A stretch of DNA of 64,000 nucleotides from Dyadobacter sp. CY345 (lineage in GTDB: Bacteria; Bacteroidota; Bacteroidia; Cytophagales; Spirosomataceae), in NCBI RefSeq assembly GCF_021502725.1, contig NZ_JAKFFS010000002.1:496001-560000 (forward strand). The letters are read 5' to 3'. The notes under the pieces are model-generated. The model was given only the letters and a program-made list of their open reading frames with translations, ran no database searches and was not told the DNA's origin. Below are positions 7,047 to 16,910 of the stretch, in pieces (within the stretch, counting starts at the first letter, position 1; every line of letters begins with the position of its first letter). Made by a program: the position numbers and the translations under genes.

Positions 7047-10000
7047 CTAGAAACGCAATTTAACATTGAACCCGTAACTCTTCACAGCAGGATAAGAACC
7101 TGTCTGATATCCACCAGCACCAGCGCCGATACTAGAACCTAAACTTTCTTCAGGGTCAGAAAACTCTGAATTTTTGTGGATGATCCACAAGTTTCTACCA
7201 ATAAGCGATACATCAACTGATTTAAAAGCTTTAAGTCTTGAAACTACCGACTGAGGTAGACCAAATGTCAAAGCCAATTCTCTCAATTTAACATAACTCG
7301 CGTCATAAATATACATCGCACGAGGAGGGTTTGCTGGGTATCCGTAGGCAGTAGAACCACCACCATCAACGTTTGCAGCTCTTACAGTGTTTGGTGTTCC
7401 ATCAGCCTGAACGCCTGGGAATAATACACCACCACTGGTAGCATCATTTGTAACCGGATCTCTTTTTGGATTTCCAAGGTCATTCAAACCAGCTGTGATA
7501 GGATACATACCAGTTCCTTCACCATACCACTGATCAAGTGACCAGAAATCTCCGCCATGACGTACGTCAATCAGGAAGTTAAGAGCAAGGCTTTTGTATC
7601 TAAGCGTATTAGCAAAACCACCAATCCAGTCTGGGTTAGGATCACCGATAACTTCTGCAGAACCCGGAGTTGCTGCATACATACCGTTTGCTTTCACGAT
7701 TTTCTGACCGTTTTCGTGGTAAACGAAATTAGTACCACGAATTACACCAAATGGTAAGCCAGTAACTTTTCCGGTTTCAGGATCTTTCTGAAATCCTGCA
7801 TTTAGAGAAACACCACCTTGCAACGTAGCAATCGCGTAGTTTTGAACATCACCATACAAGCTTAATACTTTGTTACGGTTACGAGAAAAGTTTACGTTTA
7901 CCTTCCATGAAAAATCCTGTGTTCTGATAGGCTCAACAAAGGCAGAAATTTCAATTCCTTTATTTTCAACTTCACCGGCATTCACATATTGGAAAGAATA
8001 TCCCGTTGAAAGACTTGTAGAAACAGGCAGGATCTGATCAATCGTGCTACTGCGGTAGTACGTAATATCAGCACCTAAACGATCATCAAGGAATGCAGTT
8101 TCAAGACCAAATTCAAGGTTTCTCGTTCTTTCAGATTTAAGATTAGCATTGTTCTTTGTATTTGGAAGAGAGAAATATGGAATTGATCCAAGACCTGTTG
8201 GTTTGTCATATACATTTCCAACACTTCCCCATGGCGCATCATTTCCAACTTCTGCGTAGTTAGCGCTAAGTTTACCTCTTGTCAACCAATTTGCTTTAAG
8301 AGCAGGTAATTCTGAAAATACAAAGTTCGCTCCAACAGATGGATAAAAATAAGTATTATTCTCCTTTGGCAAAGTTGTTGATTTGTCTTGTCTTGCACTC
8401 AATTCAACGTTGATAAACTCTTTGTAACCAAATGATGTCTGAGCGAAAATACCATCAACTCCGATTCTTCGCAAGACTTCAGTTGGTGCTTCGATTGGAT
8501 TTATCGAATTGCTCAAAGAATACAAATCAGGAACAACCAAACCGCCATTTGTACTTGCGCGGATAGATGTTTCCTTAGATCTACGCATGTTGCTACCAAG
8601 CAAACCAACAAAAGTAATATCCTTCGTGATGTTTGTATGGAAGTTAAAGATTAGGTCGAGGTTTGTTTCATTGAACAACCTATTAAATCTGGTATATTGA
8701 GTAGTTGCCTGGCTACCAGTTGCTATTCTTTCCTCCTGAAAATCACTTGTTCCATTGTAAGCAAAACGTCCTGTGAAATCAACCCACGGGGCGATTTTGT
8801 ATACCGCACTTGCATAACCGAAGAAGTTGTCTCTCGTATCAGAAGAAGGATTTTTGTATCTGCTCCAGTATGGGTTGTCAGAGTAAATCGGATAATTGGT
8901 ATCAATTGTACCCGTATGGTTTGCCCAGTTCCAAGTCACGTTTTTCTCATCTCTGAAATACGCATCTTTTTGCTCAACCATATCCACGTTAGTCTGGAAC
9001 CACTGTCTGAACTGCTGGTTAGGGTTTTTACCGCTATAACCAGTTCCATAACGACCTAGACCTTTAACCTGTGAAAAGTTAACATCACCAGTTATTGTCA
9101 GTTTTTTCGTTAAATCAAAAGAACCAGAGAAGTTGAAAAGGTTTTTATCCAATTTACTATTTGGTAAAACGCCTTTTTCGTCATTTCTTGTATAACCGAT
9201 TTTGAAAGTGGAATTGTCACCACCACCAGTAATATTAATACTCTGGTTGGAAGTAACGCCAGTTTCGTAGAATTTGTCAGGGCCATTGGCAGCAGCTACC
9301 CATGGACGCATTTTTTGAAAATTAGGCGAAGTCGGATCAAAAGTATCCCACTGATAAACCATCAGGCTAGGATCGAATTTAGGACCGAAAGATGCATCCG
9401 CGTCAAAAGCGGCAATTGGACCTACACCAGATCCAAGGTCTCCCTGGTAGAAATCCTCTGCTCCACCGTATCCTGCACCATACTCTTTCTGATATTTAAC
9501 AAAAGTGCTTTTGTCAATTTTACCCCAGGTAACACCTGAGTTAACTGTTACATCAAAGCTGTTTTTCTTTCCTTTTTTGGTTGTAATCACAATTACACCG
9601 TTAGCAGCGCGAGAACCATAAAGAGCAGTTGCCGCCGCACCTTTCAGTACGTTCACAGATGCTACGTTATCCGGGTTAATATCAGAAGCAGCATTACCAT
9701 AATCCGCTCCTTGACCACCTGCCGCCTGCGTAGGTGTATTGTTATTAGCATTCGATACCGGAACACCGTCGATTACGTAAAGCGCCTGGTTGTTTCCAGT
9801 GATAGATTTGTAACCTCTGATTACTGTACTTGTCGAACCTCCCATGTTGTTGGTAGCAGTAATTGCCAAACCGGCAACTTTACCTGACAACGCGTTCATA
9901 AGGTTGGTGCTACGAGTCTGTGTGATCTGTTCTGCACTTACCTGCTGCGCAGCATATACCAGCTCGTTTCTTTTTCTTTCCTGGCCCAAGGCAGTTACAA

Positions 10001-10313
10001 CAACTTCCTGTAACTGGCTCACGTCGTTTTTAAGAGAGACATTAACTGTCGATTGGGTTCCTAATACAACTTCCTGAGTTTGGAAACCGATGAAACTGTA
10101 AACCAGTGTTGCGCCTCCGTCTGCCGAGATCGTGTAGTCTCCCTGGCTGTTTGTGGTAGTACCACGAGTTGTACCTTTCACTGAAATGTTAACACCTGGC
10201 AGAATTGAGCCGTCATCTGCCGTAACGCGTCCTGTAACCGAGCGCTCCTGGGCGTACACCTGGCCGGTCAACAGCATCAGGCATCCCAGTAAGGATAATA
10301 AAGTCTTAATCAT
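7047..10313 (-). CDS. SusC/RagA-family TonB-linked outer membrane transporter
   Basis: 1088 aa with signal peptide (LLSLLGCLMLLTGQVYAQ). Domains in order: carboxypeptidase-D-regulatory-like beta-sandwich (VTGRVTADDGSILPGVNIS), a TonB-box region (QLQEVVVTALG), the plug with LYVIDGVPVSN and the SusC signature VNVLKGAAATALYGSRAANG, then a long beta-barrel ending in FNVKLRF with a C-terminal aromatic. It imports nutrients using energy from TonB-ExbBD, with the SusD-like partner downstream. The first ~100 residues are closely similar to those of the divergent SusC at 10866, but plug and barrel differ, so the two pairs should take different substrates. Confidence 0.95.
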   Translation of the reverse strand: MIKTLLSLLGCLMLLTGQVYAQERSVTGRVTADDGSILPGVNISVKGTTRGTTTNSQGDYTISADGGATLVYSFIGFQTQEVVLGTQSTVNVSLKNDVSQLQEVVVTALGQERKRNELVYAAQQVSAEQITQTRSTNLMNALSGKVAGLAITATNNMGGSTSTVIRGYKSITGNNQALYVIDGVPVSNANNNTPTQAAGGQGADYGNAASDINPDNVASVNVLKGAAATALYGSRAANGVIVITTKKGKKNSFDVTVNSGVTWGKIDKSTFVKYQKEYGAGYGGAEDFYQGDLGSGVGPIAAFDADASFGPKFDPSLMVYQWDTFDPTSPNFQKMRPWVAAANGPDKFYETGVTSNQSINITGGGDNSTFKIGYTRNDEKGVLPNSKLDKNLFNFSGSFDLTKKLTITGDVNFSQVKGLGRYGTGYSGKNPNQQFRQWFQTNVDMVEQKDAYFRDEKNVTWNWANHTGTIDTNYPIYSDNPYWSRYKNPSSDTRDNFFGYASAVYKIAPWVDFTGRFAYNGTSDFQEERIATGSQATTQYTRFNRLFNETNLDLIFNFHTNITKDITFVGLLGSNMRRSKETSIRASTNGGLVVPDLYSLSNSINPIEAPTEVLRRIGVDGIFAQTSFGYKEFINVELSARQDKSTTLPKENNTYFYPSVGANFVFSELPALKANWLTRGKLSANYAEVGNDAPWGSVGNVYDKPTGLGSIPYFSLPNTKNNANLKSERTRNLEFGLETAFLDDRLGADITYYRSSTIDQILPVSTSLSTGYSFQYVNAGEVENKGIEISAFVEPIRTQDFSWKVNVNFSRNRNKVLSLYGDVQNYAIATLQGGVSLNAGFQKDPETGKVTGLPFGVIRGTNFVYHENGQKIVKANGMYAATPGSAEVIGDPNPDWIGGFANTLRYKSLALNFLIDVRHGGDFWSLDQWYGEGTGMYPITAGLNDLGNPKRDPVTNDATSGGVLFPGVQADGTPNTVRAANVDGGGSTAYGYPANPPRAMYIYDASYVKLRELALTFGLPQSVVSRLKAFKSVDVSLIGRNLWIIHKNSEFSDPEESLGSSIGAGAGGYQTGSYPAVKSYGFNVKLRF

Positions 10314-10865
10314 ACGTTAAAATTAAGTTAGGTTGTATTAAGAAAATTTAATGTTGCAAAAGTAATTATTGTTTTAACCATTACAAGGTATTTTATGCAT
10401 TTATCGAAATAAAGTTTGGTACTACGTTTCATATCGGTAAAGATTATTATAAAAATTACTTACAATCCCAAATTATTTATAGTTCAGCAGAATCGTATGT
10501 CTCCGTCATTTATTAATTTTTTCACCCTCTTCTTAACCTTATTTTAATACTGAAGCAGGCACGGTTTGCATTGTACGTGATCTAATGAATTTAGCGATTC
10601 ATTAAAATTTTGTTCAGTCATAAAGCATAAACGTTGCAATTTTCATTTTCAAAGTAGTAAAATGATTAAACTTATATAATCTACGTTTATGGGATTATTT
10701 TGCCATGAATTTGATGATAGAGCCATAGATAAATATGTCAAAAATGCCATTTTCGCCAAATTATATTCTGATTTAAAAAATATTACTTTTAGAATAAAAA
10801 AAACTTGTATTATTTTTATAATTTTGATTCTAGTTGTCTTATTAAATCAAACTTTAAATCATTTT
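10314..10865. other. 552-bp divergent intergenic region between two susCD operons
   Basis: AT-rich spacer with no convincing gene. A strong minus-strand promoter is at 10356-10386. On the plus strand TAATTTTG (10819-10826) has the form of a Bacteroidota -7 box but no matching -33 TTG at 19 bases, so the plus promoter is not settled. An open frame from 10689 runs into the second susC, but its first 59 codons look non-coding and precede a clear signal peptide, so they are treated as spacer. Confidence 0.6.
10356..10386 (-). promoter_or_regulatory. Bacteroidota-type promoter for the 10313-5596 susCD operon
   Basis: On the minus strand TTG (10384-10386), 19-base spacer, then TACTTTTGC (10356-10364). 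This matches the TTG-N19-TAnnTTTGC consensus of the Bacteroidota primary sigma factor exactly. It lies 43 bases upstream of the susC start. Confidence 0.75.
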
Positions 10866-13800
10866 ATGAGAAAGTTTTTACTATCATTTCTGGGGAGCTT
10901 GCTGCTTTTGAGTATGCAGGTATATGCCCAGGATCGTGAAGTAACCGGGACCGTTACGGCGGATGACGGTTCTACATTACCCGGTGTTAATATTTCCATC
11001 AAGGGAACAACCAGAGGAGTTACCTCTAGTCTGGATGGGAAATATTCAATCGCGGCTGCTCAGGGAGCAACGCTTGTTTATTCGTTTGTAGGTTATGTTA
11101 CCCAAAATATTGTTCTGGGTTCACAGACAAATATTGACGTTAAGCTAATTTCCGATTCCCAGCAGCTTGGGGAAGTTGTTGTAACTGCGCTTGGTATTTC
11201 AAGAGAAAGAAAATCCATCGGTTATAGTACTGCCACAGTTTCCAACTTATCAATTACGGAAGGGAGAAACACAAGTGCGCTGGATGCGTTGAATGCCCGC
11301 GTTCCGGGACTTTCAGTATCTACGGCATCAGGTGCGCCGGGAGCTTCAACGGTTTTAAACATTCGTGGATTTAACTCGGTGACGGGAAATAATCAGCCTT
11401 TGTATGTTGTGGATGGTGTTCCTATGAACAACCGTGGAAATACTTCTTCATCCAATGCGGCCAACGGGAACGACGATTTCAACCGTTCTATGGACTTCGG
11501 GAATCAGATGAATGATATCAATCCTAATGAAATTGAAAGTATCACAGTACTGAAAGGTATTTCTGCTTCTGCGTTGTATGGTAGCCGTGCGGCGAATGGC
11601 GCAATCCTGATTACGACGAAAAAGGGAAAATCAGGCCAGACTACGGTTGATTTTTCAAGTTCATTTGCTCAATCTCAGGTTTTGCGCGTTCCACATTTGC
11701 AAAATACATACGGGCAAGGATGGAGCGGTTTGTTTGACCCAATTGAAAATGGTTCATGGGGACCTAAAATGGATGGCCAGACGCGCCTTTGGGGAAATGT
11801 TGTTGACAATTCTCAATTGCTAAAACCATTTTCTGTTCAAAAGGATAACCTGAAAGACTTTCTGGATTATGGCTACGAATGGAACAACAGTTTAGCCGTT
11901 GCAGGTGGTACCGACGCTGCGAATTATCGTATCTCGTATTCTTATGCAGATGCTGACGGTGTTATCCCAACCAACGCAGACTCATACCAAAGACATACCG
12001 TTGGTGTGAATGGTGGTCTGAAACTTAAAAAATTCTCTGCCAATGCGAACATGAACTATGTTCATAAGGACCAGAAAGCAGTGGCAACGGGTCAGGGAAA
12101 TGATGCCGGAGCGGGAAAAGTACTTTGGCAGGAAATTATCCAGATCCCGAGAGATCATTCAATTGTGGATTCAAAAGGTTATAATGATCCGAATAATCCT
12201 TTTAACAAGTTTTATAGTCTGGATAATTATTTTACTCCTTACGCGCAAAATCCATACTGGACATTATACAACCAAGGTAATGACTATGCGGAGGACCGTA
12301 TTTTCGGTAACCTGGAATTTAAATATGACCTTCTTAAAAACCTGAATGTGCTTTGGAGAGTGGGTGGTGACTATTCTGATGCGTTCCAGAAAGACTGGGG
12401 TAATGTTGGTATTATCACGCCAGGAAGTCCTAATAGCAGTGCAAACAATGTTTTTGGTAGTGTTTCCCAGATTGCCAGAGGAAACCGTCAGTTCAATAGC
12501 GATCTGCTTTTGAATTTCAACAGTAACCTTGGAAGTCGCATCGATGTTCAGGCATTTATCGGTCACAATATCAACCAGCGTACAGCATTTACACAATACG
12601 CCAGTGTGACAAATCTTGATTTGCCAGGATTTTATAACCTGAAAAACAGTTCTGTAACACCGACAACATTCACAACAGAAAGCACGCGCAGACTTGTAGG
12701 TGTTTATGGAACAGCTACTTTCGGTTTTGACAACTGGTTATACCTGACCGTTGGTGCAAGAAATGACTGGACCAGTACTTTGCCAAAAGGAAAGAATTCT
12801 TATTTCTATCCAAGCGCAAGTATCAGTGCAGTACTTTCGGATGTATTTAAAATGCCAGCTCAAATTCCATTTGTTAAAGTTCGTTTTGCTGCGGCTTCTG
12901 CTGGTAATGATGCGGATCCCTATCAGATTCTTCCGGTTTATGCCTCAGGTAGCGTGAGTACTGGTAGTTTTGGTACAATCGATTTTCCATTCGGGGGTAT
13001 CAACGCCTACGAGGTTGCTAACAATCCGGGTAACCTTGATTTGAAGCCAGAGATATCTAATGAATATGAAGCAGGTGTAGAACTTGGTTTCTTCGGAAGA
13101 CGTGTTGGAATCGAGGCGAGTTACTACGATAAGGTTACAAAAAACCAGATTATTAACTTAAACCTTGAACCAGCAACAGGTTACCAAAACCAGACGGTCA
13201 ACTTAGGTCAGGTTAGAAACAAAGGTATCGAGGCGATGTTAACACTTGTGCCTGTTCGTACGGATAAAATAGAGTGGGGGGTAACATTCAACTACAATAA
13301 AATTAACAACAAAGTAGAAGCGCTGGGTCTTTCAGACAGTACGAACATTTTGTTGAATAATAGTTATGATGTGAAATTGAGAGCTGTCGTTGGAAAACCG
13401 CTTGGTGCCATTTATTCTCCAGATGTTTTGCGTGACGAGGCAACCGGTGCAACCATCGTGAATCCGGAAACTGGTTTGCCACTTGTTGATCCAAATGAAC
13501 ATTACAGAGGATCAATAAACCCTGACTTTACGATGGGTATCGGTACTTATGTGACTTACAAAGGTTTCAGATTAAGTGCGAACGCGGATTATCGGAAAGG
13601 TGGTGTGTTCTATTCTTACACAGCGCGTTTGAATTATTTCAATGGTAACGCGTATGAATCGCAGTATAATGACCGAGAGCCTTTCATTATTCCTGGATCT
13701 GTTGCTCAGTCTTCTGACGGAACGCTCGTGGAAAACACTACGCCGATTTCAAGATCAGACATGGCAACTTATTATGGCGTAAACAATGCTTATCAATACA

Positions 13801-14066
13801 ATCACGTGTTGCCTAAAACTTTCTTCAAACTTAGAAACGTAGCGCTGAACTATACTGTACCTAAAAGCTTCCTTGCAAAAATGCCAATCCGCGTGGCTTC
13901 TCTTGGGGTATTCGGTCGTAACCTGGTTATGTGGACGCCAAAGAAAAACCATTACGTAGATCCTGAGGCAAACACATTCGGAACAGACCTTAAAAACCTT
14001 TATGGTGAATTTGCTGCCGGTCCGTCAACAGCGAGCTATGGTGTTCAGTTAAACTTATCATTCTAA
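10866..14066 (+). CDS. SusC/RagA-family TonB-linked outer membrane transporter
   Basis: 1066 aa from ATG 10866, chosen because it begins a clean signal peptide (MRKFLLSFLGSLLLLSMQVYAQ has its cleavage at VYAQ); the frame is open upstream to 10689 but that part is not coding-like. Domains: CarboxypepD_reg-like sandwich (VTGTVTADDGSTLPGVNIS), TonB box region (QLGEVVVTALG), plug with LYVVDGVPMNNRGN and ITVLKGISASALYGSRAANG, and a barrel ending YGVQLNLSF. It works with the SusD-like protein encoded 12 bases downstream. It heads a four-gene transport operon that runs to 16730. Confidence 0.95.
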   Translation: MRKFLLSFLGSLLLLSMQVYAQDREVTGTVTADDGSTLPGVNISIKGTTRGVTSSLDGKYSIAAAQGATLVYSFVGYVTQNIVLGSQTNIDVKLISDSQQLGEVVVTALGISRERKSIGYSTATVSNLSITEGRNTSALDALNARVPGLSVSTASGAPGASTVLNIRGFNSVTGNNQPLYVVDGVPMNNRGNTSSSNAANGNDDFNRSMDFGNQMNDINPNEIESITVLKGISASALYGSRAANGAILITTKKGKSGQTTVDFSSSFAQSQVLRVPHLQNTYGQGWSGLFDPIENGSWGPKMDGQTRLWGNVVDNSQLLKPFSVQKDNLKDFLDYGYEWNNSLAVAGGTDAANYRISYSYADADGVIPTNADSYQRHTVGVNGGLKLKKFSANANMNYVHKDQKAVATGQGNDAGAGKVLWQEIIQIPRDHSIVDSKGYNDPNNPFNKFYSLDNYFTPYAQNPYWTLYNQGNDYAEDRIFGNLEFKYDLLKNLNVLWRVGGDYSDAFQKDWGNVGIITPGSPNSSANNVFGSVSQIARGNRQFNSDLLLNFNSNLGSRIDVQAFIGHNINQRTAFTQYASVTNLDLPGFYNLKNSSVTPTTFTTESTRRLVGVYGTATFGFDNWLYLTVGARNDWTSTLPKGKNSYFYPSASISAVLSDVFKMPAQIPFVKVRFAAASAGNDADPYQILPVYASGSVSTGSFGTIDFPFGGINAYEVANNPGNLDLKPEISNEYEAGVELGFFGRRVGIEASYYDKVTKNQIINLNLEPATGYQNQTVNLGQVRNKGIEAMLTLVPVRTDKIEWGVTFNYNKINNKVEALGLSDSTNILLNNSYDVKLRAVVGKPLGAIYSPDVLRDEATGATIVNPETGLPLVDPNEHYRGSINPDFTMGIGTYVTYKGFRLSANADYRKGGVFYSYTARLNYFNGNAYESQYNDREPFIIPGSVAQSSDGTLVENTTPISRSDMATYYGVNNAYQYNHVLPKTFFKLRNVALNYTVPKSFLAKMPIRVASLGVFGRNLVMWTPKKNHYVDPEANTFGTDLKNLYGEFAAGPSTASYGVQLNLSF

Positions 14067-14078
14067 TTAGATCCGAAA

Positions 14079-15566
14079 ATGAAAAGCATATTAAAAAATA
14101 GTTTATTACTTCTTGGTGCGCTTTCACTCGGTTCTTGCGAGAACTGGCTGGATGTGAATGAAGACCCGAATAACCCAACCAATGTTGCCCCTCAATACGT
14201 TCTGCCAGTTGCCCAGGCATCGGTCATGGCGGTTACTGGGGGAAGTTTCGCAATCATCGGCGGAATGTGGTCGCAGCACTGGACACAGGCAAACGTGAGT
14301 ACGCAGTACAAAACGATCGATTCATACGATTTGCAGCCGGCAGATTATAACAACGCATGGACGGAAATGTATGCCGGCGGTTTGAATGACTTTGAAGACG
14401 TAAAACGTAAAGCAGCGGCAGCTGGAAACAATAACATGGTTCTTCAGGCTGTGGCAGGTCAAACCTATGGTTACCAAATTCTGGCTGACTGGTTTGATAA
14501 AATTCCTTTGAGCGAAGCGTTGCAGATCGAAGTAACCAAAACGCCAAAATATGATGATGGTCCTGCGGTTTATGCAGAACTTATTAAAAGACTTGATGCA
14601 GCGCTTGCACTTGACTTTAATAATGTAACTTCAACGCAGGTTTCTTCAGATCTTGTCTTTGGTAAATTGAGCGGAGCTGAGCAGATTGCTCAATGGAAAC
14701 GTTTTGCCAATACACTTAAACTCAAAATGTACCTGCGTCAGACAAGCAGTCCGAATTCAGCTGCTGCTTTGGCTGCAATCAAAGCGATGTTAGCCGCCAA
14801 TACAGAATTTTTGACAACGGCTGCTTCCGTAACATCATTTGTTGATGAACCAAGCCGTAGTAACCCACTGTATGAAAGTAACGTGCGTCAGCTGAACACA
14901 GGTACGAACCTTCGTTTAAGCAAAACTTTGCAATCGTTTCTTGAAGCGAACAATGATCAGGCTCGTTTGAATGCTTATTTTACTCCCGGAAGCTCCGGAC
15001 AATTTGGACTTGCGCAGGGAAATTATGATGTAAGTACTACCGTTGTCGGACCTAATGTTCCAAGTGTTACGAAGTTATCAGCCACAGATCCTTTCTTCTT
15101 TTTCAGTCTTGATGAAGTTGATTTCATGCTTGCCGAAGCACATTTGCGTTCAGGTAATGACGCACAGGCAAAAGCGTTTTATGATAAAGGAGTTGCAGAT
15201 GCTTACGCAAAGTTCAACGTAACTTTTGATGCTTCTAAAATCGCTGCGGGAGGCGTTTATGCTTTCCCCACCGCAGGTACAACTGAGGCAAAATTGAAAG
15301 CGATTATTGTTCAGAAGTGGGTTGCAATGTACAAACAAGGTTATGAATCTTTCTGGGACCAGGCGCGTACGGGTTATCCTGAGATTTCGCCAGTTGCTAC
15401 AACTGATGCCTCCTATATTCCTGGTCAATGGACTTATGCGATCAACGGTGTGACAGGAAAAGTATTCCCGAAAAGAATTCTTTACACTTCCGCATCACGT
15501 GATGTGAATCCGGGAAATACGCCGGCACCTGCAAAAGTTACTGACAAAATCTGGTGGATGAAGTAA
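14079..15566 (+). CDS. SusD/RagB-family outer membrane lipoprotein
   Basis: 495 aa. Lipobox LGSC at residue ~20, followed at once by ENWLDVNEDPNNPTN, the N-terminal hallmark of the SusD-like_2 subgroup. TPR-like helices follow (GQTYGYQILADWFDKIPLSEAL), then the late motifs FSLDEVDFMLAEAHLR and IIVQKWVAMYKQGYESFWDQ. It is the surface nutrient-binding partner of the SusC just upstream. The ligand is unknown; the two small lipoproteins downstream are usual companions of such loci. Confidence 0.93.
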   Translation: MKSILKNSLLLLGALSLGSCENWLDVNEDPNNPTNVAPQYVLPVAQASVMAVTGGSFAIIGGMWSQHWTQANVSTQYKTIDSYDLQPADYNNAWTEMYAGGLNDFEDVKRKAAAAGNNNMVLQAVAGQTYGYQILADWFDKIPLSEALQIEVTKTPKYDDGPAVYAELIKRLDAALALDFNNVTSTQVSSDLVFGKLSGAEQIAQWKRFANTLKLKMYLRQTSSPNSAAALAAIKAMLAANTEFLTTAASVTSFVDEPSRSNPLYESNVRQLNTGTNLRLSKTLQSFLEANNDQARLNAYFTPGSSGQFGLAQGNYDVSTTVVGPNVPSVTKLSATDPFFFFSLDEVDFMLAEAHLRSGNDAQAKAFYDKGVADAYAKFNVTFDASKIAAGGVYAFPTAGTTEAKLKAIIVQKWVAMYKQGYESFWDQARTGYPEISPVATTDASYIPGQWTYAINGVTGKVFPKRILYTSASRDVNPGNTPAPAKVTDKIWWMK

Positions 15567-15588
15567 CCATTTAATTCTAAAAACGATC

Positions 15589-16224
15589 ATGATAAAAGGA
15601 ATAAAATATATAGCAATAACAGTCCTTACCGGGTTGCTTTTTGCGTGCGAACCAGACAAGGTTACCGAAGGGATTTCAGATATTACCTTTTTTCCCATAA
15701 TTACCCTGAAAGGTGATCAGTGGGCCGAAGTACCGGTTGGTACAAAATATACTGATCCCGGCGTGGAGTCGAAGGAGAACGGTGAGGTAATCACTACGAA
15801 AATTACAGGAACTGTTGACGAAACGAAAGCAGGTGTATATGTAATTCAGTATGATGCTGTAAACAAGGACGGCTTTGCATCAACAGAATACAGATATGTC
15901 GGCGTTATCGATCCGGCTGTTGCAGGCACTGACATTTCCGGGGCATACAGAAGAAATGCCGGAGAAAATGGTATTTCAAATGTCTCGAAAATTTCCGGTA
16001 ATCTTTATTACACCGATAATATTGGTGGTGTAGCAACGACCAATTCAGGCTTAGGCGTTTATTTCTATCACTATGCCAAAGGAAAATTAGGCGTTCCTTT
16101 TCAATTAACGCCCGGCAATTCCTTCTCGGCAACGAATGGAACTATCGTTGAGGGCACTCAGTATAGCTGGGTAGTAATCAATCCAGGTTACGGTACTGCC
16201 GTTCGTACATTTATTAAACAGTAA
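15589..16224 (+). CDS. Ig-like (DUF5011/BT_2262-type) surface lipoprotein
   Basis: 211 aa. Signal peptide II with LLFAC (Cys20). Residues ~25-105 contain TDPGVESKENGEV and GVYVIQYDAVNKDGFAS, the typical strands of the bacterial Ig-like DUF5011/HYR family found after SusCD pairs. The second half is unassigned beta-rich sequence. It lies 22 bases after the SusD gene, so it is almost certainly in the operon and at the cell surface, possibly as an accessory binding protein. Function is not established for the family. Confidence 0.8.
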   Translation: MIKGIKYIAITVLTGLLFACEPDKVTEGISDITFFPIITLKGDQWAEVPVGTKYTDPGVESKENGEVITTKITGTVDETKAGVYVIQYDAVNKDGFASTEYRYVGVIDPAVAGTDISGAYRRNAGENGISNVSKISGNLYYTDNIGGVATTNSGLGVYFYHYAKGKLGVPFQLTPGNSFSATNGTIVEGTQYSWVVINPGYGTAVRTFIKQ

Positions 16225-16247
16225 CATCAACTACATATCTTTTGAAT

Positions 16248-16730
16248 ATGAAATACTTTAAATATATATCGATTTTTCTGGTGTTTGGATTGCTCTCGTG
16301 CGATGCAGGTAGCGAACCTGATATCGAAGGAACAAAATTGCAGGCTATGGCCGGTGAATGGTGGATCAATGTGTTGGTGGACGGTGAAGATATTGGTGCA
16401 GGCTTTAATATGATCACAACTTCAAATACCGCTGCTAATAACGAAACGGATCTTCTATTGGATGATCATGAATTATGGCCGGCAAAAGTTGTGACAAAAG
16501 TAAACCTTGGCTCGATGACTTTCACAGCGGCACCGAATCTTGCTAACTCCTATGACCCGGATATTAAGGTGTCAGTTATTGAAGGTAAGATATTAAAAGG
16601 TGCAGCGACGACTACTGGCGGCAACAAGACGGATTCCATTTACGTAAAATTTGAATTCTCTGATGATGCCGGTACTCAATACGAATATGCTGGTTACCGT
16701 CGAACAGGTTTTCGTGAAGATGAGCATTGA
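16248..16730 (+). CDS. Lipid-binding-type (PF12888-like) lipoprotein
   Basis: 160 aa from ATG 16248 (a TTG two codons earlier is in frame but less likely). Lipobox LLSC. The body MAGEWWINVLVDGEDI, ELWPAKVVTKVNLG and FEFSDDAGTQYEYAGYRRTG is the beta-strand pattern of the small lipocalin-like proteins annotated as lipid-binding protein, regularly last in SusCD operons. It is followed by an intrinsic terminator. Ligand and role are unknown. Confidence 0.75.
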   Translation: MKYFKYISIFLVFGLLSCDAGSEPDIEGTKLQAMAGEWWINVLVDGEDIGAGFNMITTSNTAANNETDLLLDDHELWPAKVVTKVNLGSMTFTAAPNLANSYDPDIKVSVIEGKILKGAATTTGGNKTDSIYVKFEFSDDAGTQYEYAGYRRTGFREDEH

Positions 16731-16776
16731 TTTTAATTGATAATGTCAAAGGCTCACTAAACATTTGAATAATTCT

Positions 16777-16811
16777 AAAAGAGGCACATCGCAAGATGTT
16801 GCCTCTTTTTT
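16777..16811 (+). terminator. Terminator of the second susCD operon
   Basis: AAAAGAGGCACATC, loop GCAA, GATGTTGCCTCTTTTTT; one base bulges in the stem. T-run follows. It lies about 46 bases after the stop at 16730. Confidence 0.8.
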
Positions 16812-16910
16812 GTTGTGGTAAATTGTGCGAAGACTGTTTTTAAAACAGCTAACAAGCAGTTTATTTCACTATTTTGGTAAAGTTTTTTAAAACCTTACGT
16901 CAATCGCCTT

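Noticed and set aside
10695..10703. TTATTTTGC as promoter for the second susC
   Set aside because: No TTG at the proper distance upstream; first base differs from the consensus.
10689..10865. Extra 59 N-terminal codons for the second susC
   Set aside because: No signal-peptide sense and AT-rich; a clean signal peptide starts at 10866.
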